Assembly (NCBI GenBank): GCA_951802425.1
Contig: OX637801.1
Location: forward strand, 1,550,001 to 1,614,000
Length of the DNA: 64,000 nt
Reading direction: 5' to 3'
Origin: Clavaria fumosa
Taxonomy: Eukaryota; Basidiomycota; Agaricomycetes; Agaricales; Clavariaceae
Shown: positions 46,336 to 57,088 of the stretch, piece by piece
Layout of the letters: the number at the start of each line of letters is the position of its first letter
Numbering within the stretch: the first letter of the stretch is position 1
Notes under the pieces: model-generated
What the model saw: only the letters and a program-made list of their open reading frames with translations
What the model was told of the DNA's origin: nothing
The model's database searches: none
Made by a program: the position numbers and the translations under genes

Positions 46336-49300
46336 ATGGTGCGTTTCAGAGATCCTGAAGCTGCTTTGTCAAAGCTTGCAACTGTGCCGGCCATTTTGCG
46401 TCAAAGTTCTACAACCTCACAACAGTCTTTGACGCACCCAGCCTCTTTGATTTCATCTTCACTCAAGAATGTTGTCAAGAAAGGTGTCGAGACTGGTGCT
46501 AAGGCCATAGTGAGTCCGTTCAAGCAAGCCTGCCACACTCTCTCCCCTTCACACATGCAGATACCCACAGGCCCTGATAACGGCAATGATTCCATTGAAG
46601 AACTACTTGATCTTGAAGGTGATAATGATGATGAAGGGGATTCTGGCTTTGATGACCCCAAGACACAGTTGGGTACATAGCCCATTTCTATCCCACATTT
46701 GTCCTCACCCACTGAGTGTGTTTAGCGAAACTCAAATGCACCTGGTGTTCATCAATCTATGGCTTTTTCAAAGCTGAAGTTGCTGTTCAAACTCACGAAG
46801 GCCACCCGTGTCATTTCTTCACTTGTGCTGCTCCTCGATGCAAGACGTCTGCTGGTGGAGTATGCCGCTACCAGGACTCGAAAGATAGGGCATTGACAGC
46901 TAACCTCAAGTACCATGTGACGAAATGTTTTGGTGCAGAGGCTGTTTCAAACGCTGCGACTGGCAGTGATGCAAAGGCCCAGTCATCTTCTATCTTTTCT
47001 ATCTTCGCTCGCCCTGGACAACAGCCCGTTCACTTCTCCCACCGTCAACATACCAGCGTGGAAGCATGGTACATACCTCTATTTGCTATCTTGTATGCTG
47101 CTCATCATGCTTAGTGCCCATATTGTCCATTGGGTGACTGAAAGCAACCGACCTGCAAATGTCATGAGGGATCGTGAGTTGCGAGAGCTTCTTTCAGCAG
47201 GGCGACCAACCATGAAGTGGCCTTCTCCACAGACTGTGGGTCGCGATATCAAGGCTTGTTTTGCCAAGTGCCAGCAATGGGTGGATAAACTATTACATGT
47301 ACATCCATATCTACTCTCGTCAATGAATGTCATTGACACTCATTCCAGGACCACCCTGGGTGCATTCATTTTGCTACCAATGCATGGACATCACCAAATC
47401 ATCGCGCCTTTGTCACTTGGACTGTTCACTTGGAACACCAAGGCCGAATGTTCTCTTTTCTTTTAGATGTTGTCAAGGTTGCCCAGGTGCATTACCTGGT
47501 TGTATGGCATGCAATGTACAAGAAAACTGACATTACCCCAAGTCTCATTCAGGAGCCAACCTTGCTCAGGCCTTCAGCGCGATGCTTAGGCGACACGGCC
47601 TTGAGGAGAAGGTATGTAGGAATGACAAGACCGCTTTAGGGCAGCTACTGACCGTACATGCCATCCAGATCCTGTCCATCATTGCCAACAATGCCACCTC
47701 TAATGATACGATGATCACCCACCTCGACAGCATATCCAATGCCTTTGATGAAGTCAACTGCATCTGCTGCTTCAACCACACACTCCAGCTGTCCACTAAA
47801 ACTCTTCTCAAACCTTTCAATGCTGGCCTCTCTTCCACAGTAGCCATGGACAACCCCGAGTTTGATGATGGCTTATGTTTTGAAGGAGAGTCAGACAGTG
47901 ACGAGGAGGGTGCACATGACAAAGAGTTTGGCTGTGATAATGACAAAGAGGAAAGCGAGGATGAGTTGGCAGACCTCGACGAGAATCAGTGTGCGGATCT
48001 TATGGAGAAAACAGCCATCATCCGCACCGTTGTGTCAAAGGTATCTTGGTGACCAGGCTACGCTGCATTCATGAAACTAACCTTCACAACCTCAGGTTCG
48101 CCAGTTGGCCTTCACAATTATCCATTCAACCACAATCATGCTGCCTGCCTGGCACCGAGTTTGCAAAGAGCTTAATTTCAAACCAAAGCTTATCCCTCAC
48201 GATGTTGTCACCAGATGGAACTCTACATATGACATGCTGCGTGTTGCCCTTGAGTATCGCAAGCCAATTGACAACATTACAAGTGACAAGGCATTGAAAC
48301 TACGCAAGTTCGAGCTTGACGACGAGGACTGGATCATCGTCGGAGATCTTGTTGCTGTACTCCAGGTGCACACTGTGGGATTGTACTCTTGTCACCAACT
48401 AACCTATTCATGTCAATAGCAATACAAAAAAGCAACCATCTTCTTCTCGCATGACACTGCCAGCGTGGCTGGTGTTATCCCAGCTATGGATAAGATTACA
48501 GACAGGCTCAATCGTCAAAGCAAGGAGGCGTATCACGAGGCAATCCAAGTTGCCATGAAGGTGGCAGCTGCCAAACTCGACAAGTACTATGGTGCCACGG
48601 ATAACTCATCCGCCTATCACATCGCAATGGGTGAGAGTATTGTATACATTTGTCACCATCACTAATAATGCCCTCAGTCCTTCACCCCGGTCTCAAGCTT
48701 GAGTACTTCCAAGTACACAATTGGAAAGCTGAATGGATTGAGACTGCAGAGGACATTGTTTGTGAGGAGTACGTCAAGAATTATGAAGGTAAAGAGGAGC
48801 GCACGCAGGAGATGAATGAGACGAATGAAATGCACAAAGGCACTATTGTAAGCCACAACTGCTATTGCTATTCTATCGCCATATCATGAACACTCATGTG
48901 ATGTCAGGAACGATTCGACGATGAGTTCAGTTGACGAGAAAACGACTGCCACACATAGCAAACTTGATGACTACCTCAAGTTGCCAGTTGAGAAGGTCCA
49001 TGACCCTCTCAAGTGGTGGTACAACAATCACAGGGTTTACCCAAACCTCTCTCGAATGGCACTTGATTATCTGAGCATACCAGGTTTGTGTGAGCCTCTC
49101 TTGTAATGCGAAACTGACATCTCATGCACAGCGACATCCACAGCTGTTGAGTGTGTGTTCTCGCAAGGCCGACAGCTCCTGCATTTCACTCGCAATGCTC
49201 TGTCCCCTCTCTCAATTCGTTCATACCTTTGTTTAGGATCCTGGAGCCACAATGATCTAATATTTACTGAGGATCTTTTGTCCACTTTAGGCTCCATGAA

Positions 49301-49343
49301 GAGGAAGGCTTCCATGGAACTTGAGCTTTGTGATAACAAATGA
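46336..49343 (+). CDS. hAT-superfamily transposase, intron-containing, catalytic Asp codons changed
   Basis: About nine exons. An acidic, basic-patched N-terminus (MVRFRDPEAALSKLATVPAI) leads to a BED-type finger (CTWC...H...C...C), then SHRQHTSVEA-HIVHWVTESNRPANV, ELLSAGRPTMKWPSPQTVGR, FATNAWTSPNHRAFVTWTVH, ILSIIANNATSND, CCFNHTLQLSTK, HDVVTRWNSTYDMLR and the C-terminal hAT dimerisation block (DPLKWWYNNHRVYPNLSRMA, STAVECVFSQGRQLLHF). Introns are clean and no stop interrupts the exons. In active hAT enzymes the FATxAWTS and xxNATSND blocks carry the first two catalytic aspartates; both are Asn here, each a single G-to-A step away, while the last Glu (VECVF) is kept. The protein is probably not a working transposase. 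No flanking inverted repeats with an 8-bp duplication were found. Confidence 0.78.
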
Positions 49344-49464
49344 GGGTAGGATGTAGTTACGAATCATTATGACTTGTTATGCATGTTCTGTGCTCTTTTA
49401 CAAAATAAATACCGCGGTTATCCTAGGTACTGCAGGTTCATGACTACACCACAGATGATGCGGG

Positions 49465-49560
49465 TAGGGTGTCAACCCCTACCTGATAAGGGTATGGTGA
49501 TTGCAGGTAGGGGTATGGTGTGTGAAATCTGAACCTGGGGTATACCCATGGAATGCCCTA
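49465..49560. repeat. 96-bp segment with TAGGG...CCCTA ends, hAT-like terminal sequence
   Basis: Begins TAGGGTGTCAACCCCTACCT and ends GGAATGCCCTA, with further GTAGGGGTATGG and GGGTATACCC repeats inside. TAGGG-type short termini followed by G/C-rich subterminal repeats resemble hAT ends. It sits between the hAT transposase and the truncation point of element B. No 8-bp duplication flanks it. Confidence 0.4.
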
Positions 49561-52500
49561 CCTGCAGCTAGTATCCTGAAATACACTATCTTGCAGTGGA
49601 GACACACCTGGATTGGGGCTGAGGTGAAGGACAAAGTGGAAACGGAAACTGCTAAGAGTGAAATACCGAAAAGAGAAAAGGGGACTAGCAGCAAAGTGGA
49701 GCTGACGAAGCACCTTGCAGAGGTGCTGAAGGACACCCTATTGCATATGCCCCAAGAGCTCTCCATCCAGGTGCACCTGGAGGCTCTCAGCACTGGCAAA
49801 GGGGCAACTACGAAAGCCCTTGTCGACTCAGGCTGCACCAACTGCTTTATGGACCTGGAGTGGGCGAAAAAAGTGGGACTGGAACCATCTCCCTTGCTGA
49901 ATTCAATCACCATGTATAATGTGGATGGAACACAGAACAGGGATGGTAAGATCTGGTATGGGATGGAGCTGCTTGTGATGGTTGGCAACCACCAGGAGCG
50001 GATCCACTTCCTGCTAGGGAAGACCCAGTCCCACATGGCGATCCTTGGGCATGATTGGCTAAAGCATCATAACCCAGAGATTGACTGGGTGAAAGCTGAA
50101 GTAAGGCTCACCCACTGCCTCAATACCTGTGCCTCCTCCCCACACAGCCACCGGCCCCCTGCCTGACCCTCAGTTCCACTGAAAGCAAGTACCCTGGCCT
50201 CAGCCAGTATCCCAGACACCCGTTTTCCTAACACTGGCCCTACCCCTGATTGGCCCAGCCGCTACCCTTTAGTTTTAGTGAAGCAAAGTGGGATGAGCTT
50301 CCCCGCTCCCACCCTGACTTTGATATCAAAATCGAGTTTAAAACAGACCCTGGACACCTCTCCTCTAAGCTATGCTCTCTAGTGTGGGGGGAGATGGTGG
50401 AGATGAATCACTGGGTGGATGAGCAGCTAGCTTCTGAATGAATCCGACCTTCGAAGTCCCTGTACACGAGCCCCTTCTTCTTCAAACGTGAGAAGGACAA
50501 GCTGCAGCCGATTATTGATTACTCTAGGCTGAACTTGCATCTAATCAAAGACAAGTACCCCCTCCCCCTCATCTGAGACACCATGGATGTGTTAAAGGGG
50601 GCAACCATCTATTCCAAGATTGATGCGAAGGGAGGTTTCCCATCAATGCAGGTCTGGCCAGAACATCAGCACTGCTGTGCTTTCCTAATGCCTCGTGGAC
50701 TCTTCAAACCGGCAGTTATGTGGTTTGGGCTGCAGAATGCGCCTGCAACCTTCCAGCGCTTCATGAACCATGTGTTGAGGGAAGAGATTGCAGGGGGGCA
50801 TGTCCGAGCCTATGTCAACGATGTTACAGTATAGTGTTTGCAGAGGATTTGACTACACACCGGTATTGGATGGATCGGGTCTTGAGGAAGTTTGGGGAGA
50901 ATGGGCTGTGTCTCAGACTCAGCAAGTGCGAGTTCGAGAAGAGTGAGGTCTTCTTCCTGGGGATGAAGATCTCCCACAACTGTCTGGAGCATGACCCAGC
51001 TAAAGGTGCGGCGATCCGTAACTGGCCCAGACCGAAGAATGTGAAAGAGGTACAAAGATTCAATGGGATGCTGAACTACCTCTGCCGGCACATCCTGAAC
51101 CTCTCTGCCTGGGCAAAGCCACTCTTCTGGCTGACAGGGAAGGTGCCATGGAGATGGGAGGAGGAGGAGGAAGCAGCCTTCCGAGATCTCTGCCTGGCAC
51201 TAGTATCAGCCCCAGTCTTGGCCTTGGCTCTACCACAAGACAAAGGGAGATGGAAGGTAGAAATGGATGCAAGCAACTTGGCAATTGGAGGAGTTCTCTT
51301 GCAGCAGCAGGTGGATGGGACTTGGAGAGTTGTAGACTATATCTCCAAAGCCCTCACCGCAGCTGAGAAGAATTACGATGTGTACAACAAGGAGTTCCTG
51401 GCTGTAATCCGGGCACTACATGAGTGGCGGGCTTACCTGATTGGGGTGGAAGAGACTATTGAAATCTGGATGGACCATGCTAACCTCCAGTACTTCCAGA
51501 AGCCCCAGAAGTTGAAACCGAGGCAGGTCCATTGGGTTGGAGAGCTACAGTGCTTTGACTTCGAGATCAAGTACTGTACTGGGAAGTCAAACACGAAAGC
51601 TGATGCACTCTCATGGAGGCCAGATTATGGAGAGATGGTAGAGGAGGATGCACCAGTACAGGTCTTCCCAGAAGTGGAGACCCGTGTGTCATTCACATCA
51701 GAGAAGGAGATGCTACTCCAGAAAAATAGCATGGTACATGTGCAGAAGCCAGAGGAGCTGGATGATGAGTGGACAAGAGATTGGATGGGACTTTGGCAGA
51801 AGGCCGGAATCACCTGGGTGCCCCCAGAGGCACGTGAGGCAGTGCTCACCTTTGAGCATGACCTCCCTATCACTGGGAACCCAGGCCCATGGAAGCTGAG
51901 GGCAGCACTGCTGAGATCCTACTGGTGGGTGGGGATGGTGAAGGATTCAAATCGGTATGTGGGAGGGTGTCAGATGTGTCAGAAGGTGAAGCCCGACTGT
52001 ACTAGGCATGCTGCTCCACTTCACCCCCACCCTGTGCCTGAAGGGCCCTGGGCAGTGATCTCTTGGGACATTGTTGGGCCTTTCCCCCTCTCCTGTGGGC
52101 ACAATGCAATCCTGGTCATCGTGGACAAGTTCACAAAGCGGACCCTTGTCAAGGCTATTGGTCTTGACCTCACTGGACTTGGTGCTGCTCGTATCCTCTG
52201 AGACTGGGTCTTCCATGACCATGGAGTTCTGCAGAAAGTTGTGAGTGACTGAGGCACCCAGTTTGTGTCTAGGTTCATGAAGGAGTTTTATGGGATGATT
52301 GGGGTTAAGGCAAACCCAAGTACAGCCTTCCACCCCCAGACAGATGGACAGACAGAACGGGTTAACCAGGAGGTTGAGGTGTATCTCTGGGCCTATGTGG
52401 ACCACCTACAGGACGACTGGGCAGAATGGCTGTCTACTGCTGAGTTTGTGCTCAACAACCATGAGCATTCAGCCACTGGATTCATGCCCTTCTACCTAGA

Positions 52501-53122
52501 GTATGGCTGGCACCCGTGGAATGGTGGAACTCGGCCACCCTCAGAGGTGAACCCTGCAGCAGATGAGTGGATGGCCAAGCTCACGGAGTCTCAAAGAGCA
52601 GCCAGGGAAGCGATGGGGAAAGCGGCAGATGCAATGAAGGCCAGCTATGATAAGGGAAAGCAGCCGAGTCAGGAATATTCAAAGGGAGACTTAGTCTGGT
52701 TGGACACACGGAACCTTAAAATGGACCAACCCTCCAAAAAACTTGACAACAAGCGAGCAGGGCCCTTTGCTGTTGAAGAGAAGGTTGGACCAGCTGCCTA
52801 CCGGCTCAAGCTCCCCCAAGCATGGCAGATACACCGGGTGTTCAATGAGGTGTTGCTCACTCCATATGTTGCTCCCTCTTTCCCTTCCCAGAGCCTACCT
52901 CCACCCCCCCCTCCCACGATTGACGATGACCACTTGGAGTATGATGTCGAGGCCATCCTTGACGTCAAAAAGGTGGGATGTGGGGTGAAGTACTTGGTGA
53001 AATGGCTGGGGTACCCTGTGGAGGAGAACACTTGGGAACCCTGCTGGAACCTCACCAATGTGACTCTGTTGCTCCAGGACTTCTTCCAGCAACACCTTGA
53101 CAAAGCAAAACTGGCTGGTTGA
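49561..53122 (+). pseudogene. Pol region of chromovirus B with multiple stops and frameshifts
   Basis: Contains protease (LVDSGCTNCFMD), RT (the YVDD box reads YVNDVTV), RNase H (MDASNLAIGGVL), integrase and chromodomain. Interruptions include a stop at about 50,164, TGA at about 50,439 and 50,576, a frame change near 50,830, and TGA at about 52,199 and 52,249. At 50,439, 50,576, 52,199 and 52,249 the intact copy C has CGA or CGG, so these stops are C-to-T changes (with G-to-A at the CGG sites). Catalytic positions are also hit (YVDD to YVND; TDAS to MDAS). The copy is dead. Confidence 0.85.
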
Positions 53123-53148
53123 GATGCCCAGCCTTAAGAGGGGGGTGA

Positions 53149-53451
53149 TGTCAGAACTGCTTACATAAGCACCAGAGAAGTGAGAGGGAGGGTTGCGAAA
53201 GAGATGCAGGAAGATCACAGGAAAGTCACATGACCCAGACAGGTGGTGAATTATGTAATAGGAAAATCACGTGACCGGGGCCTGGGTGCATCACGTGACG
53301 CACGGGGTCCGAGCGTGAGAACACCGGCAACTCCCGAAGTGCTCGCTATTTATACCATGTCCTTTTCTTACTTGTACCCTTTTCCCCTTATGTTAGTATC
53401 ATCATCATTGACCTTACATTGAGTTGTGTGAGCGTGAGACTAAGTCTGACA
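53149..53451 (+). repeat. 3' LTR of element B (303 bp)
   Basis: Runs TGTCAGAACTGC...AAGTCTGACA with inverted ends TGTCAGA/TCTGACA. It holds three RTCACRTG sites (near 53,225, 53,266 and 53,290), a TATTTATACC TATA-like box (about 53,347) and CCCCTTATGTTAGTAT, the counterpart of the self-primer region of element C. Confidence 0.8.
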
Positions 53452-53994
53452 GATAGTGGTCCTCTACACTTCTTTTAAGCTCAGAAACGAGTGCGAGTTG
53501 TGTGAGCTGTTTGACAAGTGGTTTCCTTGAGATCCGAATCCATGTGCATTGGGCATTATTGAGGTGTTTGAGATGGTTGACCAATGGGAAAAGTGTGAGG
53601 AGGTGGAGACTCTTTTTAGTGGCAGACAAATGAGGCTTGGCACCGACTGGACGGGGGGTGAAAGGTGGAATATGAGTTTGGGGTGGAGGGGGGCTCGACA
53701 GGATAAGGTGGGGGTGAGGCAGGTTTTGAACAGTGTTGGGGTATGGTTGCTTGGAATTGGGTGATGCAGGTGTGGTGGGACCTCGCTTGGGCATGGCCAG
53801 CGGTACTGGGCAGTGATACACTGAGTCATGAGTGCCCGAAGCTCGACAGCAGCGGAATGCAAATGCAACCAGTGGCAGTGATGGTGGTTGTTGTTGTGTT
53901 GTTGTTGTTCGAATGCACTGGAGCAGTTACCAGATTTGCTCTTAGAGGTACCTAAATTGAAAAATTCGCTTGGGAAACACTGCAGATTCATGTT

Positions 53995-54219
53995 CATGCC
54001 ATGTATTGCAATTGCTAGATCCTTGGTCATCACACCATCAATGTCAGTGACCTCAATGCATGCTGCCTCCAAGTCGGATGCAAACTGTCTGAGTCGGTCG
54101 TTCTGATCGAGCTTCGCATGGTGCATGAGCCCCTGAGTCCAAGCAAATATCGAAGCGACCGGATTTGTCGACATTTCGTTGCCCTTTTGGTATTCACGAT
54201 AGTGTCAAGTGACAGTGCC
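53995..54219 (-). pseudogene. Captured fragment of NADP-isocitrate dehydrogenase
   Basis: On minus, [18 protein letters not shown] is followed by [40 protein letters not shown] and [14 protein letters not shown]. This is the well-known C-terminal part of NADP-dependent isocitrate dehydrogenase (GTVTRHYR...TSTNPIASIFAWTRGL...MTKDLA). The stop replaces the conserved Arg (CGA to TGA) and TQG replaces TRG (CGG to CAG), again CpG transitions. The expected upstream EAAH block is disrupted by extra bases and nothing upstream or downstream continues the enzyme. A fragment of about 70 codons carried in the mobile-element island; no complete copy lies in this window. Confidence 0.7.
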
Positions 54220-56225
54220 TGCGGCACGTGAGCATGAAGCGGGCAGGAGCAGAGATGCAGGAGACGCTCATCATGTGTGGCCTCACTCTTGAGAATCTTC
54301 TTCCCAAAGAATCTCAACAAGGATGGTGTGCTCCTTGCAGCTTTTCCCTCAAGTGCCTCCCGAGTTGCTGATTTCCTGACAACCTTTTGTGGTCGCTCCT
54401 TTTCAGGGCTCACTGGTGGAGTCAATAGGCTCTGTGTTGCAGCACTTTGTTTCACTGCAGTGGTGACAGTTGGTGAAGGTGAAGGTGAAGACAGTCTTCC
54501 ATGTTGTCACTGTTATGGATCTGGTACTGGGTGCAGTCAGAAATGAGTCACTGAGAGTCAGGATGACTCAGACAGGTCCTCAATTCCTTATGCAGTTGGT
54601 CTACAGGACTAGTAGATCCTCCAGTTCCATACCTTCCTGCTAACAGTATTGGAACCAATACTGCTAGCAAGGCATTGCTTTGGGCAGATATTATTATTAT
54701 TAGTAACCTAAGTCACAACATCCCATGGGCTTAGCCATTGATCCCCCATAGTCTGCCTCAACCTGGTATCACTCCACAGGCTGATACTATGGCTCAATGA
54801 CTGACCACTCCATAGGTATTGTACACTTAAGCCAAATCAACATAGATAGGTCAAAAATCGAATGGTGAATAACTAGCTAACCAGTGAAGGGAGAATTAAG
54901 CTAAAGAGTTCATGAGATTTTCCTGGCTTTGTAGACCATTCTAGCTCTATAAACCTTCCCTCAATTCTCAATACTTGGCTAGTTATTCACTACTTACTCT
55001 GATGAATACAGTAGAGTACCCTGTACCCTATACCAAAATATTCATATCTTGTTCAATACTTACCATGCCGAGGGGCGCCGGCACAGGGCGGCAGTCCTGA
55101 GGCATAGGTACCTTTGGGTACCATCTGCACTAGACCAGACTAAGTCCTTAGTCAGCGATTACCATATCTAGCTAAACTAGACTCAGTCTTTAGTTTAACT
55201 AAAAGAGTCCTTAGCTCCCTGGGGGGCTAGACTATCACTTAGTCCTTTTGCAGGATGGTTTGACAGATATGTGGGTACGTAAAGATACCTGGAATGCGAA
55301 GGTCCGTCGGCTATTTATACCAAAATTTATGTATCTACTACATTGGGAAAGAATCAACATAACTCTATAACTAGTAATCCTGAAATACCGTTTAAGGACT
55401 CTAAATTAAGGAGAAGTCAATGGGTTTCCATACCAGGTTAAATCATATTTTTACCATGCTTCCTTATTGAGATATTCTATCTCGAAGATTCCAGATATTC
55501 TAAAAATATTCATACTGAGTCATATTGACTAACTCCTAGGGGCCCAAACGTCGGGAATTGTGGGGAAGGACCCCACAATCCTCCCCGATCACTTCTGCGA
55601 TGTTCTGCGGCATTCCCAGCCTCAATCGCACTGTCTTTTTGTCTATTCCTCTTTTGCTTCCTCTTATCTTCCCCATACTAGTCTTAATTAACTGCATCTA
55701 GACTTATTCAGCATGTGTTTCACCACTGAACTATGCTATATATGTACTAGCAAGGTTCTAATGTAAGGGAAGAAGGAGGGAGGGCCGAGGGATTGCACTT
55801 GAAGGTTTGCGAATGTAGATTCCCTTGATATGGATGAGTGGTCCATATTTGGCAGTGTGGCAGTGTCGGCCAACTGCTGCCCCTGCCACTGTGGGAATTG
55901 GACCAAACTGTCAGTCCTCAATTGCTCAATCAAGGTCCAATCATGATCAGGACTGCCTAGTATGTCACTATACCCCACAAATTTGCACCTGTGAGTCACA
56001 GCAGTGTATCTTAGCCGCAAATGCTCCAGCCCTCTCGCAAACTTGCACATAGGAGCCTGTTGACCACTTCCACACTTCTGTCTGTTCAGATCTTTCTATG
56101 TTTTAGCCATCCCAACACTATTTGTCCTTTATGTAGAAGAAGCTTCTAGATCAATGTTATTTACTTTAAGGAACCAATAACTGTTTAATTTCCTTTCACA
56201 AACTTGGAATTAAGGGTTGTCAAGG
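54220..56225. other. AT-rich repetitive debris between elements B and C
   Basis: No coherent gene. It contains simple ATT repeats (about 54,689-54,702), several overlapping inverted CTTAG/CTAAG and AGACT motifs (55,130-55,250), a perfect 9-bp hairpin (55,557-55,579) and tracts of low complexity. The composition fits old transposable-element remnants. The last 5 bp (CAAGG, 56,221-56,225) are the left target-site duplication of element C. Confidence 0.4.
55557..55579. repeat. Perfect 9-bp inverted repeat with 5-nt loop
   Basis: ATTGTGGGG, loop AAGGA, CCCCACAAT. It is the strongest small hairpin noticed in the window. It may be a terminator-like or terminal sequence of an old element. Confidence 0.5.
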
Positions 56226-56514
56226 TGTTAGGATCGCTTATGTAAGCCATCCCAAAGTGCAGTTGTGGAGAAACTGGGGAGGGTTGTTGGAAGGTCACAT
56301 GACCTGTGGCTGTGGTCAGATTACATAATCGTAAGATCACATGACCTGGGCCTGGGCGCATCACGTGATCTGAGGGTCCGAGCGTGGGAAAGTCGGCAAG
56401 TCCTGAGGCTCTTGCTATATATACTGCGTCCTTTCCATTTTTGTACTCTTTTCCCCTTATCTTAGTATTGTCGTCATGACCTTACGCTTAAGTTGTGTGA
56501 GACCCAGTCTGATA
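56226..56514 (+). repeat. 5' LTR of element C
   Basis: 289 bp, TGTTAGGATCGC...CCAGTCTGATA. Three RTCACRTG palindromic sites lie near 56,294, 56,336 and 56,360, then TATATATA at 56,416-56,423 and the putative RNA start and self-primer at 56,459. Confidence 0.9.
56459..56469 (+). promoter_or_regulatory. Putative transcript 5' end and self-primer
   Basis: ATCTTAGTATT, 43 bp downstream of the TATATATA at 56,416. It is the exact reverse complement of the 11 nt at 56,516-56,526. In Tf1 the first 11 nt of the RNA fold back onto the primer-binding site, are cut, and prime minus-strand synthesis. Confidence 0.7.
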
Positions 56515-56515
56515 T

Positions 56516-56526
56516 AATACTAAGAT
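56516..56526 (+). promoter_or_regulatory. Primer-binding site complementary to the element's own LTR
   Basis: AATACTAAGAT, one base after the LTR end, where a Ty3-type element would have a tRNA 3'-end complement starting with TGG. It lacks TGG and pairs perfectly over 11 nt with 56,459-56,469. Confidence 0.72.
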
Positions 56527-57088
56527 CCGCCTGTCCGCCCTAGCCCCGTGTCCTAACCCGGCTAGCCTGGACCCTTAATTTCAAACTGTGACACGTTGTC
56601 ACAGCTCAGCCCCTATCATCCTCTTCTCCTTTACCCTGCCCGCAGTGTGTAACAGAACCGCGCGAAATTTTTACTGTGTGTAGATACACGTGACCAGACC
56701 CAGAGGAAGTCAACTGTGACCCTCCCCAAGTGATACCGAGTGCCCAAGGCCCGGAACTTTGTTTTACAGCTACGTACCAGTGAATCGTGTAGTGTACAGG
56801 GCAAGGAAAGGCCCCTACATAGTCTTTCTGTAGTTTCCTGGTCCAGTGGACAGGGCCCTTGCTCTGTGACCATTGTCAGAAGGGCGCACGGGCAACTCAT
56901 TAGGAGTTGTGGAGTGACCACCTGGGACACCATTTGGGCCCCACGTTAACAAAAGTTTCATAGAATAAGAGTTCTATAGGTACATAAGTACACAGAAGAG
57001 CAGCCTAAGAGGACAGGACTGTTAAGAGATCGAAGAAATCCTGAGTGCCCAAGGCCTGGAACTTTATCTACAGCATCCAGGGCCTGTG

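Larger units (their letters stand above)
49561..53451 (+). mobile_element. Ty3/Gypsy chromovirus copy B, 5'-truncated and decayed
   Basis: Homology to element C begins abruptly at about 49,561, inside the gag-protease linker (C position about 58,060), so the 5' LTR, leader and gag are missing. It continues through protease, RT, RNase H, integrase and chromodomain to the AAGAGGGGGG purine tract and a 303-bp 3' LTR. Confidence 0.85.

Noticed and set aside
53464..53990. Continuation of the IDH-fragment frame as a Pro/His/Ser-rich 170-residue protein
   Set aside because: After AIHG the sequence no longer resembles isocitrate dehydrogenase and is low-complexity. It is probably not a real C-terminus.
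54277..54546. Plus-strand frame of 89 codons (RIFFPKNLNKDG...)
   Set aside because: It is not supported by any homology or promoter and overlaps repeat debris.
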